64,000 bases of DNA from Fuerstiella sp. (GTDB lineage: Bacteria; Planctomycetota; Planctomycetia; Planctomycetales; Planctomycetaceae): positions 174,475-238,474 of the forward strand of contig JAKVAZ010000007.1 in NCBI GenBank assembly GCA_022447225.1, in the 5' to 3' direction. The notes below the pieces were generated by a model, which saw nothing but the letters and a program-made list of their open reading frames with translations, had not been told where the DNA came from and did no database searches. Positions 56,144 to 64,000 of the stretch are shown here, piece after piece (the first letter of the stretch is position 1; every line of letters begins with the position of its first letter). The position numbers and the translations under genes were made by a program.

Positions 56144-56818
56144 ATGCAGCGATGTCCAGTCTGTGAACGGCGTCAGTTTTTGTTTCGTGCGACAATGGGT
56201 TCGGCGGCACTATTCACGGTTCCAGGAGCCTATGCCGAGGAATTAATTCGCACGGCTCCGCAGGGTGAGGGACCGTTTTATCCCGACAAACTTCCGCTGG
56301 ACACCGATAATGACCTCATCATTATCAATGATTCGATTACTCCTGCAGTGGGTCAAATCACTCACCTCACCGGTCGTGTTACGGATGTTAGGGGCAATCC
56401 AGTCCGTAATGTTCTGGTGAAAATCTGGCAGGCCGATAATAACGCCGTGTATCTCCACAGCCGCGGTGGCCGTCGGGACAGACTCGACACAAATTTTCAG
56501 GGGTTTGGCCGGTTTTCCACCAATCTGAACGGTGAATACTATTTTCGCTGTATCAAACCCGTTCGCTACACGGGGAGACCACCACACATCCACGTCGCTG
56601 TGGAGCAATCTGGTAAACGTCTTTTGACAACTCAGCTGTACATCAGGGGCGAAAAGTTGAACGACAGCGATTTCCTGTTCCGTCAGGTCGAAGATCCCAG
56701 GGCGCGAGAAACCCTGCTCGTGGACTTCAACCCGCTGAATAGATCTGAAACCGGTGAATTACATGCAAATTTCAACATCATTCTTGGAATGACTCCCAAC
56801 GAATCACAAGCCGGATAA
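56144..56818 (+). CDS. Tat-exported intradiol ring-cleavage dioxygenase
   Basis: This 224-residue protein resembles the beta-chain of protocatechuate 3,4-dioxygenase and related intradiol enzymes, which cleave catechols between the hydroxyls with Fe(III). A Tat leader is present (CERRQFLFRATMG). All four iron ligands appear to be kept: Tyr103, Tyr142, His148 and His150, the last two in RPPHIHV. The QGFGRFSTNLNGEYYF stretch matches the family core. The start is at 56144, with AAAGGA 7 bases upstream; an in-frame ATG at 56075 is rejected. The substrate is unknown. The neighbours are also exported hydrolase- or lyase-type proteins. Confidence 0.85.
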   Translation: MQRCPVCERRQFLFRATMGSAALFTVPGAYAEELIRTAPQGEGPFYPDKLPLDTDNDLIIINDSITPAVGQITHLTGRVTDVRGNPVRNVLVKIWQADNNAVYLHSRGGRRDRLDTNFQGFGRFSTNLNGEYYFRCIKPVRYTGRPPHIHVAVEQSGKRLLTTQLYIRGEKLNDSDFLFRQVEDPRARETLLVDFNPLNRSETGELHANFNIILGMTPNESQAG

Positions 56819-56963
56819 ATTGGAACGGATTCTCGGCCCGGATGGATGATTGTGCGGTTGGAACCGAGAGACTGACAGAGATGCCGGGGCAGCCTGCTTC
56901 TGTGATGTTGCTGTTCCGAAAAATTACAGACAACTTCTTTTACCTGCAGAGAGTGATCGCATC

Positions 56964-58121
56964 ATGCTTCGATTCTCAGCCGTTGCACTTGTTTTTCTGT
57001 GTCTGTTCACGTGTCAACTGATGTTGGTTGACTCTCTTGTGGCGAATGATGCGGTGTCGGACATGACACGGTTCTACATTGGAACCTACAACAGTCCGAC
57101 GAGCCACGGGATCTATCGTTCTGAACTGGATCCGGTTACCGGGCAGCTGACGGAGCCGGTGCTGGCGGTGGAGGCTGTCAATTCGTCGTTTCTGGCAATC
57201 CATCCCGGTAAAAAATTCCTGTATGCGGTCAGTGAAGCCGGCGACGGCAGTGTGGGGGCTTATGCCATTGACCCGAGCAGTGGTGATCTGACGCTACTGA
57301 ATCAGCAGCCCTCGGGAGGACCAGGAGCCTGTCACCTGGTCGTTGACAGAGCCGGCACCCATGTGCTTGTTGCCAATTATTATGTCGGAAATGCGTCTGT
57401 CCTTGAGTTATCAGCGGACGGAAGACTCGGGTCGCAGACCGGTTTCGTTCAGCACCAGTCTGTCATCAGTTCCAGCGGCAGGAAAAAAGGGCCGCTGGCT
57501 CACGCGATTCATCTTGATGCCGCCAATCGTTTCGCGTTTGTCTGTGATGCCGGCGTCGACAGGGTTTTTATCTACCGATATGACGCGGATGAAGGAACAT
57601 TGACGCCCAATGATCCTCCGGCCGGCATTGTGGCAGTTGATGCCGCACCTCGTCATTTTGCGTGGCACCCTGACGGAAAGCACGCTTACGTGATCAACGA
57701 ATCGGAACTCAGTCTCACGTTGTTTGACTACACTCCGGAAACCGGCGAACTCACTGCTGTGCAGACGATATCCACTGTACCCGGTGGCGTGAATCGTAAA
57801 GGGTACTCGACTGCAGAAGTCGTGGTTCATCCTTCCGGAAAGTTCGTCTACGGGTCAAATCGCGGCCATGATACGATCGCCGGATTCAGAATTGATCCGG
57901 TCAGCCGCCGACTGACACCAATTGGCCAGTTTGCCGGTGGTACGATCAAAATGCCGCGAAACTTCAACATTGATCCTACTGGTAACTTTGCTCTCGTGGA
58001 GGGGCGGGAAAGCGACAATGTCGTCGTCTTCCGCATCGATACGCTAACCGGTGAATTCCAGGCCACGGGGCATTCGATCAGTATCGGACAACCCGCCTGT
58101 GTGAAATTTTTTGTTCCCTGA
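56964..58121 (+). CDS. Exported seven-bladed beta-propeller lactonase (YbhE/carboxymuconate cyclase fold)
   Basis: The protein has 385 residues from ATG 56964, with a signal peptide near residues 1-28. The propeller shows repeats such as HPGKKFLYAVSEAGDGSVGAY, DRAGTHVLVANYY, AFVCDAGVDRVFIYR, HPDGKHAYVINES and HPSGKFVYGSNRGHD. This is the lactonase 7-bladed family, which includes 6-phosphogluconolactonase (Pgl/YbhE) and fungal carboxy-cis,cis-muconate cyclase. Export makes a pentose-phosphate role unlikely. It follows the exported intradiol dioxygenase by 145 bases on the same strand. Confidence 0.85.
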   Translation: MLRFSAVALVFLCLFTCQLMLVDSLVANDAVSDMTRFYIGTYNSPTSHGIYRSELDPVTGQLTEPVLAVEAVNSSFLAIHPGKKFLYAVSEAGDGSVGAYAIDPSSGDLTLLNQQPSGGPGACHLVVDRAGTHVLVANYYVGNASVLELSADGRLGSQTGFVQHQSVISSSGRKKGPLAHAIHLDAANRFAFVCDAGVDRVFIYRYDADEGTLTPNDPPAGIVAVDAAPRHFAWHPDGKHAYVINESELSLTLFDYTPETGELTAVQTISTVPGGVNRKGYSTAEVVVHPSGKFVYGSNRGHDTIAGFRIDPVSRRLTPIGQFAGGTIKMPRNFNIDPTGNFALVEGRESDNVVVFRIDTLTGEFQATGHSISIGQPACVKFFVP

Positions 58122-58312
58122 TTCCGAAATCCACTTGTTGGTCTGCATCGTGAGCAGCCGTGTGTCTATAGGGAACGAATGGATTTTTGTTTAAGGGATG
58201 CGCCGTCGATTCCTTGTCCTCACACAAGGGGTGTTTCGGAACTCCGACGTACCGGAGTTGTCAAAGAGAAACTGGTACCTTCAAAGTTCTCTGTTCAATT
58301 GTCGGTGATGGA

Positions 58313-59716
58313 TTACTCGTTAATGATTACGATTCCCTCGCGTTGAATCCGGGCAAACATGTTGCGGTATTCGTTGGTTCCGTCGTCGTCCCAGTAGTCA
58401 GTCGTGACGGGAGCGTCATAGCTCATGGGGATCAGCCGGTGCGTGTCCGGGCGCACCATGAAAATTGAGTCTTCCGGATCATGAATGTTGTACATGGCTG
58501 TGCCGTTTTCGAACCGTGTCCTGACGATCCATTTGTCCTGACCCGGGACATTCAGGTTCTTGATCCGTTCCAGTTCCTCCCGATCAAGAGTCACACCAAG
58601 TCCCGGTGTTTCCGGGACCCGCACGAAACCATTGACGGGATCAAGTCGTTCCTTCACCACGTCCCATTTCATAATTTCCGATGCAGTTCCAAAATGGAAA
58701 CTTGATGTTTTAAATGCTGACTGCATGTGCGCCACCATCGCCCGAGTAATGTTGCCGCCGGTATTCTGCAGCATGAAGGGGGTGTTGGTTGCCGCGAAAA
58801 GACCGGCCCGCCGCATCACTGTTCCGATTTTCTGATGTCCAAGCATGTAGGCATCGGCAGCTCGCATCTGGACTTCGAATGTGGCCCCTAAGGGGGAATG
58901 ATGATACACAATCGGAAGTCGGCAGCGTTTGCGCAGCTCGGCATGACCATCGATATCCCGCGCCGTCAGCGGGTCTTCGAAACAGCCGGCGATCGGATAT
59001 TCGGAGATCTTCTCCAGCAGTTCAAACATATGGTCGTCGGTACCGTGCATTGTGAAGTCATGGTGAATGCGAAAACCGCGTGGAGCAACAGCCTGCATGG
59101 CATCCATCTGATCAAGCACATTTTCGAACGGTGACAGATGGTATTTCATCCATGTGTAGCCCATCTTTGAGTAACGCCGGACTGCTTCCGCCATACGGTC
59201 CGGGTGTGTTGATACTGTCCACGAAGAAACCGACACCCACTTGCGGTATTGCTGTCCGAAGAGTTTGTAGACCGGAACCATGGCGGCTTTTCCCATCAGG
59301 TCATACATCGCTGTTCCCAGGCCCAGTGATGTTTCATCACCGACCCAGTCAAACGGACTCGTCCCGATGTATTTTTCGATGGTTTCCGGGGGTTCCGTCC
59401 AGCCACTTTCACCGAGTCCGATGAGTCCTGTATTCGTATGTGCGACGTAAATTGTCCGTGTCCACGGGCCGTAAAAATGGTTCAGTGGCCATGCCTGCCA
59501 GTCGACGAATTCGTTGGTGATTTCGTGAACTTCAATGTCTGTGACAGTGACGGGGCCATGCAAAGATTCAGAACGTTTCAGGGCTGCCCGCAGCGCTGCG
59601 GAACTACTCGGCAACAGTCCGCCGGCCGCCGCAGCGCCCGCAGATGCGGCTAGAAAGCTGCGCCGAGAGCAGTGATCAGAACTGAATGGCGGGACGTTGT
59701 TTACCACGGAGTTCAT
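58313..59716 (-). CDS. Tat-exported enolase-superfamily protein (mandelate racemase/muconate lactonizing type)
   Basis: This 467-residue protein has a Tat leader (SRRSFLAASAGAAAAGG). The N-terminal capping domain starts with VTDIEVHEI and IGLGESGWTEPPE. The barrel contains MGYTWMKYHLSPF (Lys in the family's KxK position), IHHDFTMHG, GCFEDPL and LPIVYHHSP, which fit the acidic metal ligands with altered spacing. It probably belongs to the mandelate racemase/muconate lactonizing group, acting on a sugar acid or a similar substrate, but no activity is assigned. It converges on the propeller gene. Confidence 0.82.
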   Translation of the reverse strand: MNSVVNNVPPFSSDHCSRRSFLAASAGAAAAGGLLPSSSAALRAALKRSESLHGPVTVTDIEVHEITNEFVDWQAWPLNHFYGPWTRTIYVAHTNTGLIGLGESGWTEPPETIEKYIGTSPFDWVGDETSLGLGTAMYDLMGKAAMVPVYKLFGQQYRKWVSVSSWTVSTHPDRMAEAVRRYSKMGYTWMKYHLSPFENVLDQMDAMQAVAPRGFRIHHDFTMHGTDDHMFELLEKISEYPIAGCFEDPLTARDIDGHAELRKRCRLPIVYHHSPLGATFEVQMRAADAYMLGHQKIGTVMRRAGLFAATNTPFMLQNTGGNITRAMVAHMQSAFKTSSFHFGTASEIMKWDVVKERLDPVNGFVRVPETPGLGVTLDREELERIKNLNVPGQDKWIVRTRFENGTAMYNIHDPEDSIFMVRPDTHRLIPMSYDAPVTTDYWDDDGTNEYRNMFARIQREGIVIINE

Positions 59717-60092
59717 TGTTAGTTCCTTGCATTGTGGTCCGGATCGGGTGTGAACGTTCGACGGCGGTTATTCCGTATCGTTCACAATGAGCGTTGTGGT
59801 CACCAATGTTAACACTGTTTCCTAAACAACAGCCGACGCCACACTCTGAAATATGCAGAAAAAGCCCGCATCCCGCCAAGTGTACCAAATTCACTTTCCC
59901 GTGCCCCACAATCCTGACAAACCTGTCGTTCACAGTGACCATTGACCGGGTCTGCCCGACTTCACGAGGTGCAACTTGCATCGTCAGGGGAAACGTTCCA
60001 AAATGGGAGACAAACGATATTGATCTGTTTCTTCTTCATTCCTGTTTCCGTTTTCCGCGGACAGGTGTCCTGACAGTGAACAGCGTGCTGCG
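59717..60092. other. Divergent intergenic region
   Basis: The promoters of the enolase-superfamily gene (minus) and the cytochrome/DUF1549 gene (plus) must lie here. No strong hairpin, operator or gene was found. Confidence 0.4.
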
Positions 60093-63000
60093 ATGATGCG
60101 ACGTTTCTTTCAGCCGTTTTTGCACGTGACTGCCGTCTTTCTGTTGGTTGCCTCGTGCGCAACAGCGACAGAGGTCGACTTCAATCGGGATATTCGTCCG
60201 ATTCTTTCCAACCACTGTTTCCAGTGTCACGGTCCGGATGACGATGCTCGGCAGGCCGATCTCCGACTGGATCAGCAGGAGGGAGCGTTGGCGCACCGTG
60301 ACGGGCATGCAGCCATCGTGCCCGGTGATTTGGCCAACAGTACGGTCGTGGAGCGAATTACGTCAGAGGATGTGGACCTCCGGATGCCGCCGGCAACATT
60401 TGAGAAGCCGCTTTCGCAGAAGCAGATAGATCTGCTGGTGGCATGGATTGAGTCCGGAGCAAACTATACGAATCACTGGTCTTTCGAAGCGATCCGGCGA
60501 CCACCGGTGCCATCGGTTCGACCGGAGGATTTGGTTCGGAATGGTATCGACAACTTTATTGTCAGCCGTCTGGCCTCACATCATATCCAGGCTTCGCCAT
60601 CGGCCGATCGCTACACCTTGATCAGGCGCGCATATTTCGACCTGCTGGGGCTGCTACCTTCTATCGAAGAAGTCGACCAGTTCGTTAATGACCAGCGTGA
60701 AGACGCATGGGAGCAGTTGCTGAATCAGGTGATGGATAATCCTCACTTCGGCGAACGTTGGGGCCGCCACTGGCTGGATCAGGCTCGTTATGCTGATTCA
60801 CACGGCTACACCAACGACAACGAGCGATCGATGTGGCCGTATCGCGACTGGGTGATCGATGCATTCAACCGGGACCTTCCGTTTGATCAGTTTACTATTG
60901 AACAACTGGCCGGTGACCTGCTTGTCAGTCCGGATTTGTCGCAGCAGGTTGCCACCGGATTTCATCGTAATACGTTGATCAATACCGAAGGGGGAACCAA
61001 GGCAGATCAGTTTCGTGACGAACAGGTGAAGGATCGCGTTGATACCACGGGACTCGTCTGGATGGGGCTGACGGTGGGCTGCGCAAAATGTCACAGTCAC
61101 AAATTCGATCCGATTAGTCAGCAGGAATATTACCAGCTGTACGCTTTCTTTAATTCGACGGCTGATAATAACTCTGAGACACCAACGGTGAAGGTGCCGG
61201 GACCACACCAGAAATCTGAAATTCTGCGTCTTGAAACAAAGCAGATTGAATTAAAGCAGCAGATCAGCACGGATCCGGATCGTGAAAGCCGCCAGTTGGC
61301 GTGGCAGCAACAGTTGCTTGACAGGGCCGGCGATGGATCGCTGGAGCAGCACGATTCTGACGCCGACTGGTCCGTCTTGAATCTTTCGGGGAAATCACTG
61401 GAGGGTCGAGCGGAACTGAATGCGCTGCAGGATCACTCACTGCTTGTGAGCGGATCATCGGATGATACTGATGAGTACCATGCCTCAGCACCCAGTCCTT
61501 TGAAAAAGATCCGATCAGTGCGTCTGGAAGTGCTGACTCATGACAGTCTCCCACAAACGGGTCCCGGACGTGCGGAGGACGGTAATTTTGAACTGTCTGA
61601 ATTTTGGTTTCGCACGGGTGACGGACGTGAACTTCGATTTTCCACGGCAGGTGCGCAGCATTCTCAGCCAGGTTACGAAGCGGCAAAGACGATTGACGGC
61701 AAGGACGAGACCGGGTGGGCGATTGACGGTGCGCCGGAGGGCAGTCTGAACAGAAACAGAACGGCCTGGTTTGTTCTGCCGACACCGCTGGAGGTCGATC
61801 TGAATCATTCATTAACATTCAAGATGCGGTTTGCGAAGAAAGCCGCTGGAATCGGCCGTTTTCGTATCGGAGTGTCTGAAACGGAATGGCAGTACGATCC
61901 CGACCCTGCGATTTTAGCAGTCCTTGTTGCGATTGATTCGGCTGACCGCAGTGAGGAACAGAATCACAAACTGGATGATGCTTTTCTGCGGCAGGACGCT
62001 GTGTTGGGACCGGTTCGGGCTTCGCTCACGGACGTCACGAAGGAACTGGATGCAATCAGGAAGACGATTCCGACCACGATGGTGCTGCAGGAACTGGAGG
62101 AACCCCGGAAGACGCATCTGCAGATTCGAGGGGAATTCCTCAGGACCAGCTATGAAGTGACTCCCGCCGTTCCGGCGGTGCTGCCGGAGGTTGCCGAGGC
62201 AGAAGGTGCACGGACACGACTTGATTTTGCAAACTGGCTGATGCACCCCGATCATCCGCTCACGGGACGTGTGCGAGTCAACCGGATCTGGATGCGTCTG
62301 TTTGGGCGAGGTCTCGTTGAAACCGAAGACGATTTTGGAACCCAGGGCACCCTGCCCAGTCATCCGCAGTTGCTCGACTGGCTGGCCGATGAATTTCGTG
62401 GCCAGGGGTGGTCCACCAAAAATCTGCTGAAGCTAATCATGAATTCGGCGACCTATCGACAGACTTCGGCAGCTCGGCCGGAATTGATGTCGGTGGATTC
62501 CGGAAATGTCCTGCTGGCCCGACAGAATCGTCTTCGTGTTGAGGCCGAAATTGTACGCGACCTGGCTTTGTCTGTCAGTGGAAAATTGTCTCCGGTGATC
62601 GGGGGCGAAGGAGTCTATCCGCCTCAGGAATCCGGTATCTATGCGTTCACTCAGCGCAAGAAGAACTGGAAAACCAGTGCTGATGAAGATCGATACCGCC
62701 GTGGGATGTACACGTTTTTCTACCGCAGTGCGCCCTATCCGATGCTGGAAACATTTGATGTGCCAAAATTTAATGATACCTGCACTCACCGTGACCGATC
62801 AAATACGCCCCTGCAGTCTCTGACGATATCGAATTCGGAAGCAATGTATGAGCTGGCACAGTATTTTGGACAGCGAATTCTGTCGAATGAGGCGGTGGGT
62901 TCTGAGTCAGCTGCACTGGATGAAGAACGACTCATTTTTGCTTTTCGCCTGTGTGTGAGTCGCCAGCCCAGGCAACATGAACTTGTGGTTCTGATGAGAT

Positions 63001-63101
63001 ATTTGGAGCAATCCCGCCAGGTCTTTACTGAGGAAGAGAAGGTCTGGACGGCTGTGGCAAGACTATTGATGAATCTTGATGAGTTTATAACTCGGGAGTG
63101 A
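60093..63101 (+). CDS. Planctomycete cytochrome / DUF1549 / DUF1553 protein
   Basis: This 1002-residue exported protein has a signal peptide cut near SCATATEV, then a planctomycete cytochrome C domain (RPILSNHCFQCHGPDD, with RMPPATF). DUF1549 follows with HFGERWGRHWLDQARYADSHGY and a second heme-type motif CAKCHSHKFDP. A middle insert of about 250 residues looks like a beta-sandwich sensor domain (ESW-type FRTGDGRELRFST). DUF1553 makes up the C-terminal third (NRIWMRLFGRGLVETEDDFGTQG, HPQLLDWLADEF). A DUF1501 gene follows after 74 bases. Confidence 0.92.
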   Translation: MMRRFFQPFLHVTAVFLLVASCATATEVDFNRDIRPILSNHCFQCHGPDDDARQADLRLDQQEGALAHRDGHAAIVPGDLANSTVVERITSEDVDLRMPPATFEKPLSQKQIDLLVAWIESGANYTNHWSFEAIRRPPVPSVRPEDLVRNGIDNFIVSRLASHHIQASPSADRYTLIRRAYFDLLGLLPSIEEVDQFVNDQREDAWEQLLNQVMDNPHFGERWGRHWLDQARYADSHGYTNDNERSMWPYRDWVIDAFNRDLPFDQFTIEQLAGDLLVSPDLSQQVATGFHRNTLINTEGGTKADQFRDEQVKDRVDTTGLVWMGLTVGCAKCHSHKFDPISQQEYYQLYAFFNSTADNNSETPTVKVPGPHQKSEILRLETKQIELKQQISTDPDRESRQLAWQQQLLDRAGDGSLEQHDSDADWSVLNLSGKSLEGRAELNALQDHSLLVSGSSDDTDEYHASAPSPLKKIRSVRLEVLTHDSLPQTGPGRAEDGNFELSEFWFRTGDGRELRFSTAGAQHSQPGYEAAKTIDGKDETGWAIDGAPEGSLNRNRTAWFVLPTPLEVDLNHSLTFKMRFAKKAAGIGRFRIGVSETEWQYDPDPAILAVLVAIDSADRSEEQNHKLDDAFLRQDAVLGPVRASLTDVTKELDAIRKTIPTTMVLQELEEPRKTHLQIRGEFLRTSYEVTPAVPAVLPEVAEAEGARTRLDFANWLMHPDHPLTGRVRVNRIWMRLFGRGLVETEDDFGTQGTLPSHPQLLDWLADEFRGQGWSTKNLLKLIMNSATYRQTSAARPELMSVDSGNVLLARQNRLRVEAEIVRDLALSVSGKLSPVIGGEGVYPPQESGIYAFTQRKKNWKTSADEDRYRRGMYTFFYRSAPYPMLETFDVPKFNDTCTHRDRSNTPLQSLTISNSEAMYELAQYFGQRILSNEAVGSESAALDEERLIFAFRLCVSRQPRQHELVVLMRYLEQSRQVFTEEEKVWTAVARLLMNLDEFITRE

Positions 63102-63175
63102 CATAGACGACACGATGCTGCCGATAGAGCCATCAGGCCCGGCGGAATCGACTGTACTCGGAAAGAACAAAATAT

Positions 63176-64000
63176 ATGACACGATCAGATATTCACCCCC
63201 TGACAAGTGCCGGGCGTCGGGCGTTGCTGGGAAATGCGGGACTCAGCATTGGATCCATTGGACTGTCTTCGTTACTGGCAGGGGAACAGGCACAGGCAGC
63301 GACCGGAGCGCCAATGCCGCACTTCAAGCCTCGTGCCAAGTCTGTGATCTATCTGTTTATGGCAGGTGGGCCAAGTCAGCTGGAATTATTTGAAGACAAG
63401 CCTCAGCTGACTGAGCTGTCGGGACAGAAACCACCCGAAAGCTTCACAAAGGATCGACGATTTGCATTTCTGAAGGGGACGGAGAAACTTCTTGGATCAC
63501 GCAGAACTTTTGGTCGTTACGGCGACAGTGATGTCGTGCTCAGCGACTTGCTGCCATTTACCAGTAAGATAGCGGATGAAGCATGCTGGCTGAAAGGCAT
63601 GAGCACCGATGTTTTCAACCATGGTCCTGCCAAGATCTTCCTGCAGACCGGGTCTCCTCAGCCCGGCCGACCATCAATGGGGTCGTGGGTGACATACGGT
63701 CTTGGCAGTGAATCTAAAAACCTGCCTGGTTTTGTGGTCCTGCCGTCCGGTCCCCGCGGTCCCCGTGGAGGTTCCGCTTTGTGGTCCAGCGGTTTTCTGC
63801 CGACAACTCATCAGGGTGTCCCGTTTCGTGGACAGGGGGACCCGATTCTGAATCTGCAAAGCCCGGAAGGATTTGATCAGCACGCCCAGCGACAGTTCAC
63901 TGATGCTGTACGGGATCTGAATATGGCTCGTTATGACGCCGTGGGTGATCCGGAAATTCAGACGCGAATCTCTGCATACGAAATGGCCTATCGAATGCAG
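63176..64000 (+). CDS. DUF1501 protein (3' end outside window)
   Basis: The start codon is an ATG at 63176. The first 275 residues are visible and the frame is still open at the window end. A Tat-like leader (GRRALLGNAGLSIGSIG) is followed by family motifs: IYLFMAGGPSQLELFEDKP near residue 60, MGSWVTYGLGSE and GFVVLPSG. It is cotranscribed with the preceding cytochrome/DUF1549/DUF1553 gene (74 bases), the usual planctomycete pairing. The metal-binding C-terminus is beyond the window. Confidence 0.9.
   Translation, partial: MTRSDIHPLTSAGRRALLGNAGLSIGSIGLSSLLAGEQAQAATGAPMPHFKPRAKSVIYLFMAGGPSQLELFEDKPQLTELSGQKPPESFTKDRRFAFLKGTEKLLGSRRTFGRYGDSDVVLSDLLPFTSKIADEACWLKGMSTDVFNHGPAKIFLQTGSPQPGRPSMGSWVTYGLGSESKNLPGFVVLPSGPRGPRGGSALWSSGFLPTTHQGVPFRGQGDPILNLQSPEGFDQHAQRQFTDAVRDLNMARYDAVGDPEIQTRISAYEMAYRMQ

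Noticed and set aside
1-64000. Search for insertion sequences, CRISPR arrays and prophage genes
   Set aside because: No transposase, integrase, repeat-spacer array or phage structural gene was recognised anywhere in the window.

Overview
The window looks like chromosomal DNA from a planctomycete (phylum Planctomycetota, Planctomycetaceae-like). The evidence is its gene content: two complete planctomycete cytochrome/DUF1549/DUF1553 proteins, three DUF1501 proteins, an FG-GAP repeat protein, several Tat- or Sec-exported proteins of planctomycete type, a MoxR/DUF58 cluster and lipid A genes (lpxD, lpxI). Coding density is moderate, with many intergenic gaps of 300-600 bases. No insertion sequence, prophage, CRISPR array or rRNA operon was seen. 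One tRNA gene is present, tRNA-Leu(GAG).

Layout. 1-9.7 kb: the end of an unidentified gene, a Ca2+/Na+ antiporter, a CinA/PncC-type amidohydrolase, a Tat-exported beta-propeller, groES-groEL on the minus strand with a leader hairpin and a strong terminator, an orphan gene and a CNT nucleoside transporter. 9.8-17.5 kb: a tight four-gene minus-strand operon coding for a zinc-ribbon GTPase, a membrane-anchored GAP1-N2-type partner, a large membrane coiled-coil protein and a GYF/DUF4190 membrane protein. This is the best candidate for an undescribed system. 17.7-24 kb: an AddA/AddB-like helicase-nuclease pair. 24-33 kb: an FG-GAP protein, tRNA-Leu, a DUF1501 plus cytochrome/DUF1549/DUF1553 operon, and a second DUF1501 gene whose start is broken or frameshifted. 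33-41 kb: a GNAT acetyltransferase, a CPBP protease, serine acetyltransferase, three small exported proteins rich in Pro/Gly/Tyr, and two unknown exported or membrane genes.

41-48 kb: a MoxR-DUF58 operon with a DUF4350-like protein, a DUF4129-like protein and two small membrane proteins. 48.8-53.4 kb: lpxD-lpxI on one strand and metX-metW on the other, giving lipid A synthesis and methionine synthesis by O-acetylhomoserine. 53.6-55.6 kb: an exported protein with one heme-binding motif, followed by a lipoprotein. 56-59.7 kb: an exported intradiol dioxygenase, an exported seven-bladed propeller lactonase and a Tat-exported enolase-superfamily protein. Their families could form an extracytoplasmic aromatic ring-cleavage module. 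60-64 kb: a second cytochrome/DUF1549/DUF1553 plus DUF1501 operon, cut by the window end.

Functional calls come from reading protein motifs by eye. No database search, alignment or folding program was run. Start codons were moved inward where a ribosome binding site, a signal peptide or family length favoured it.
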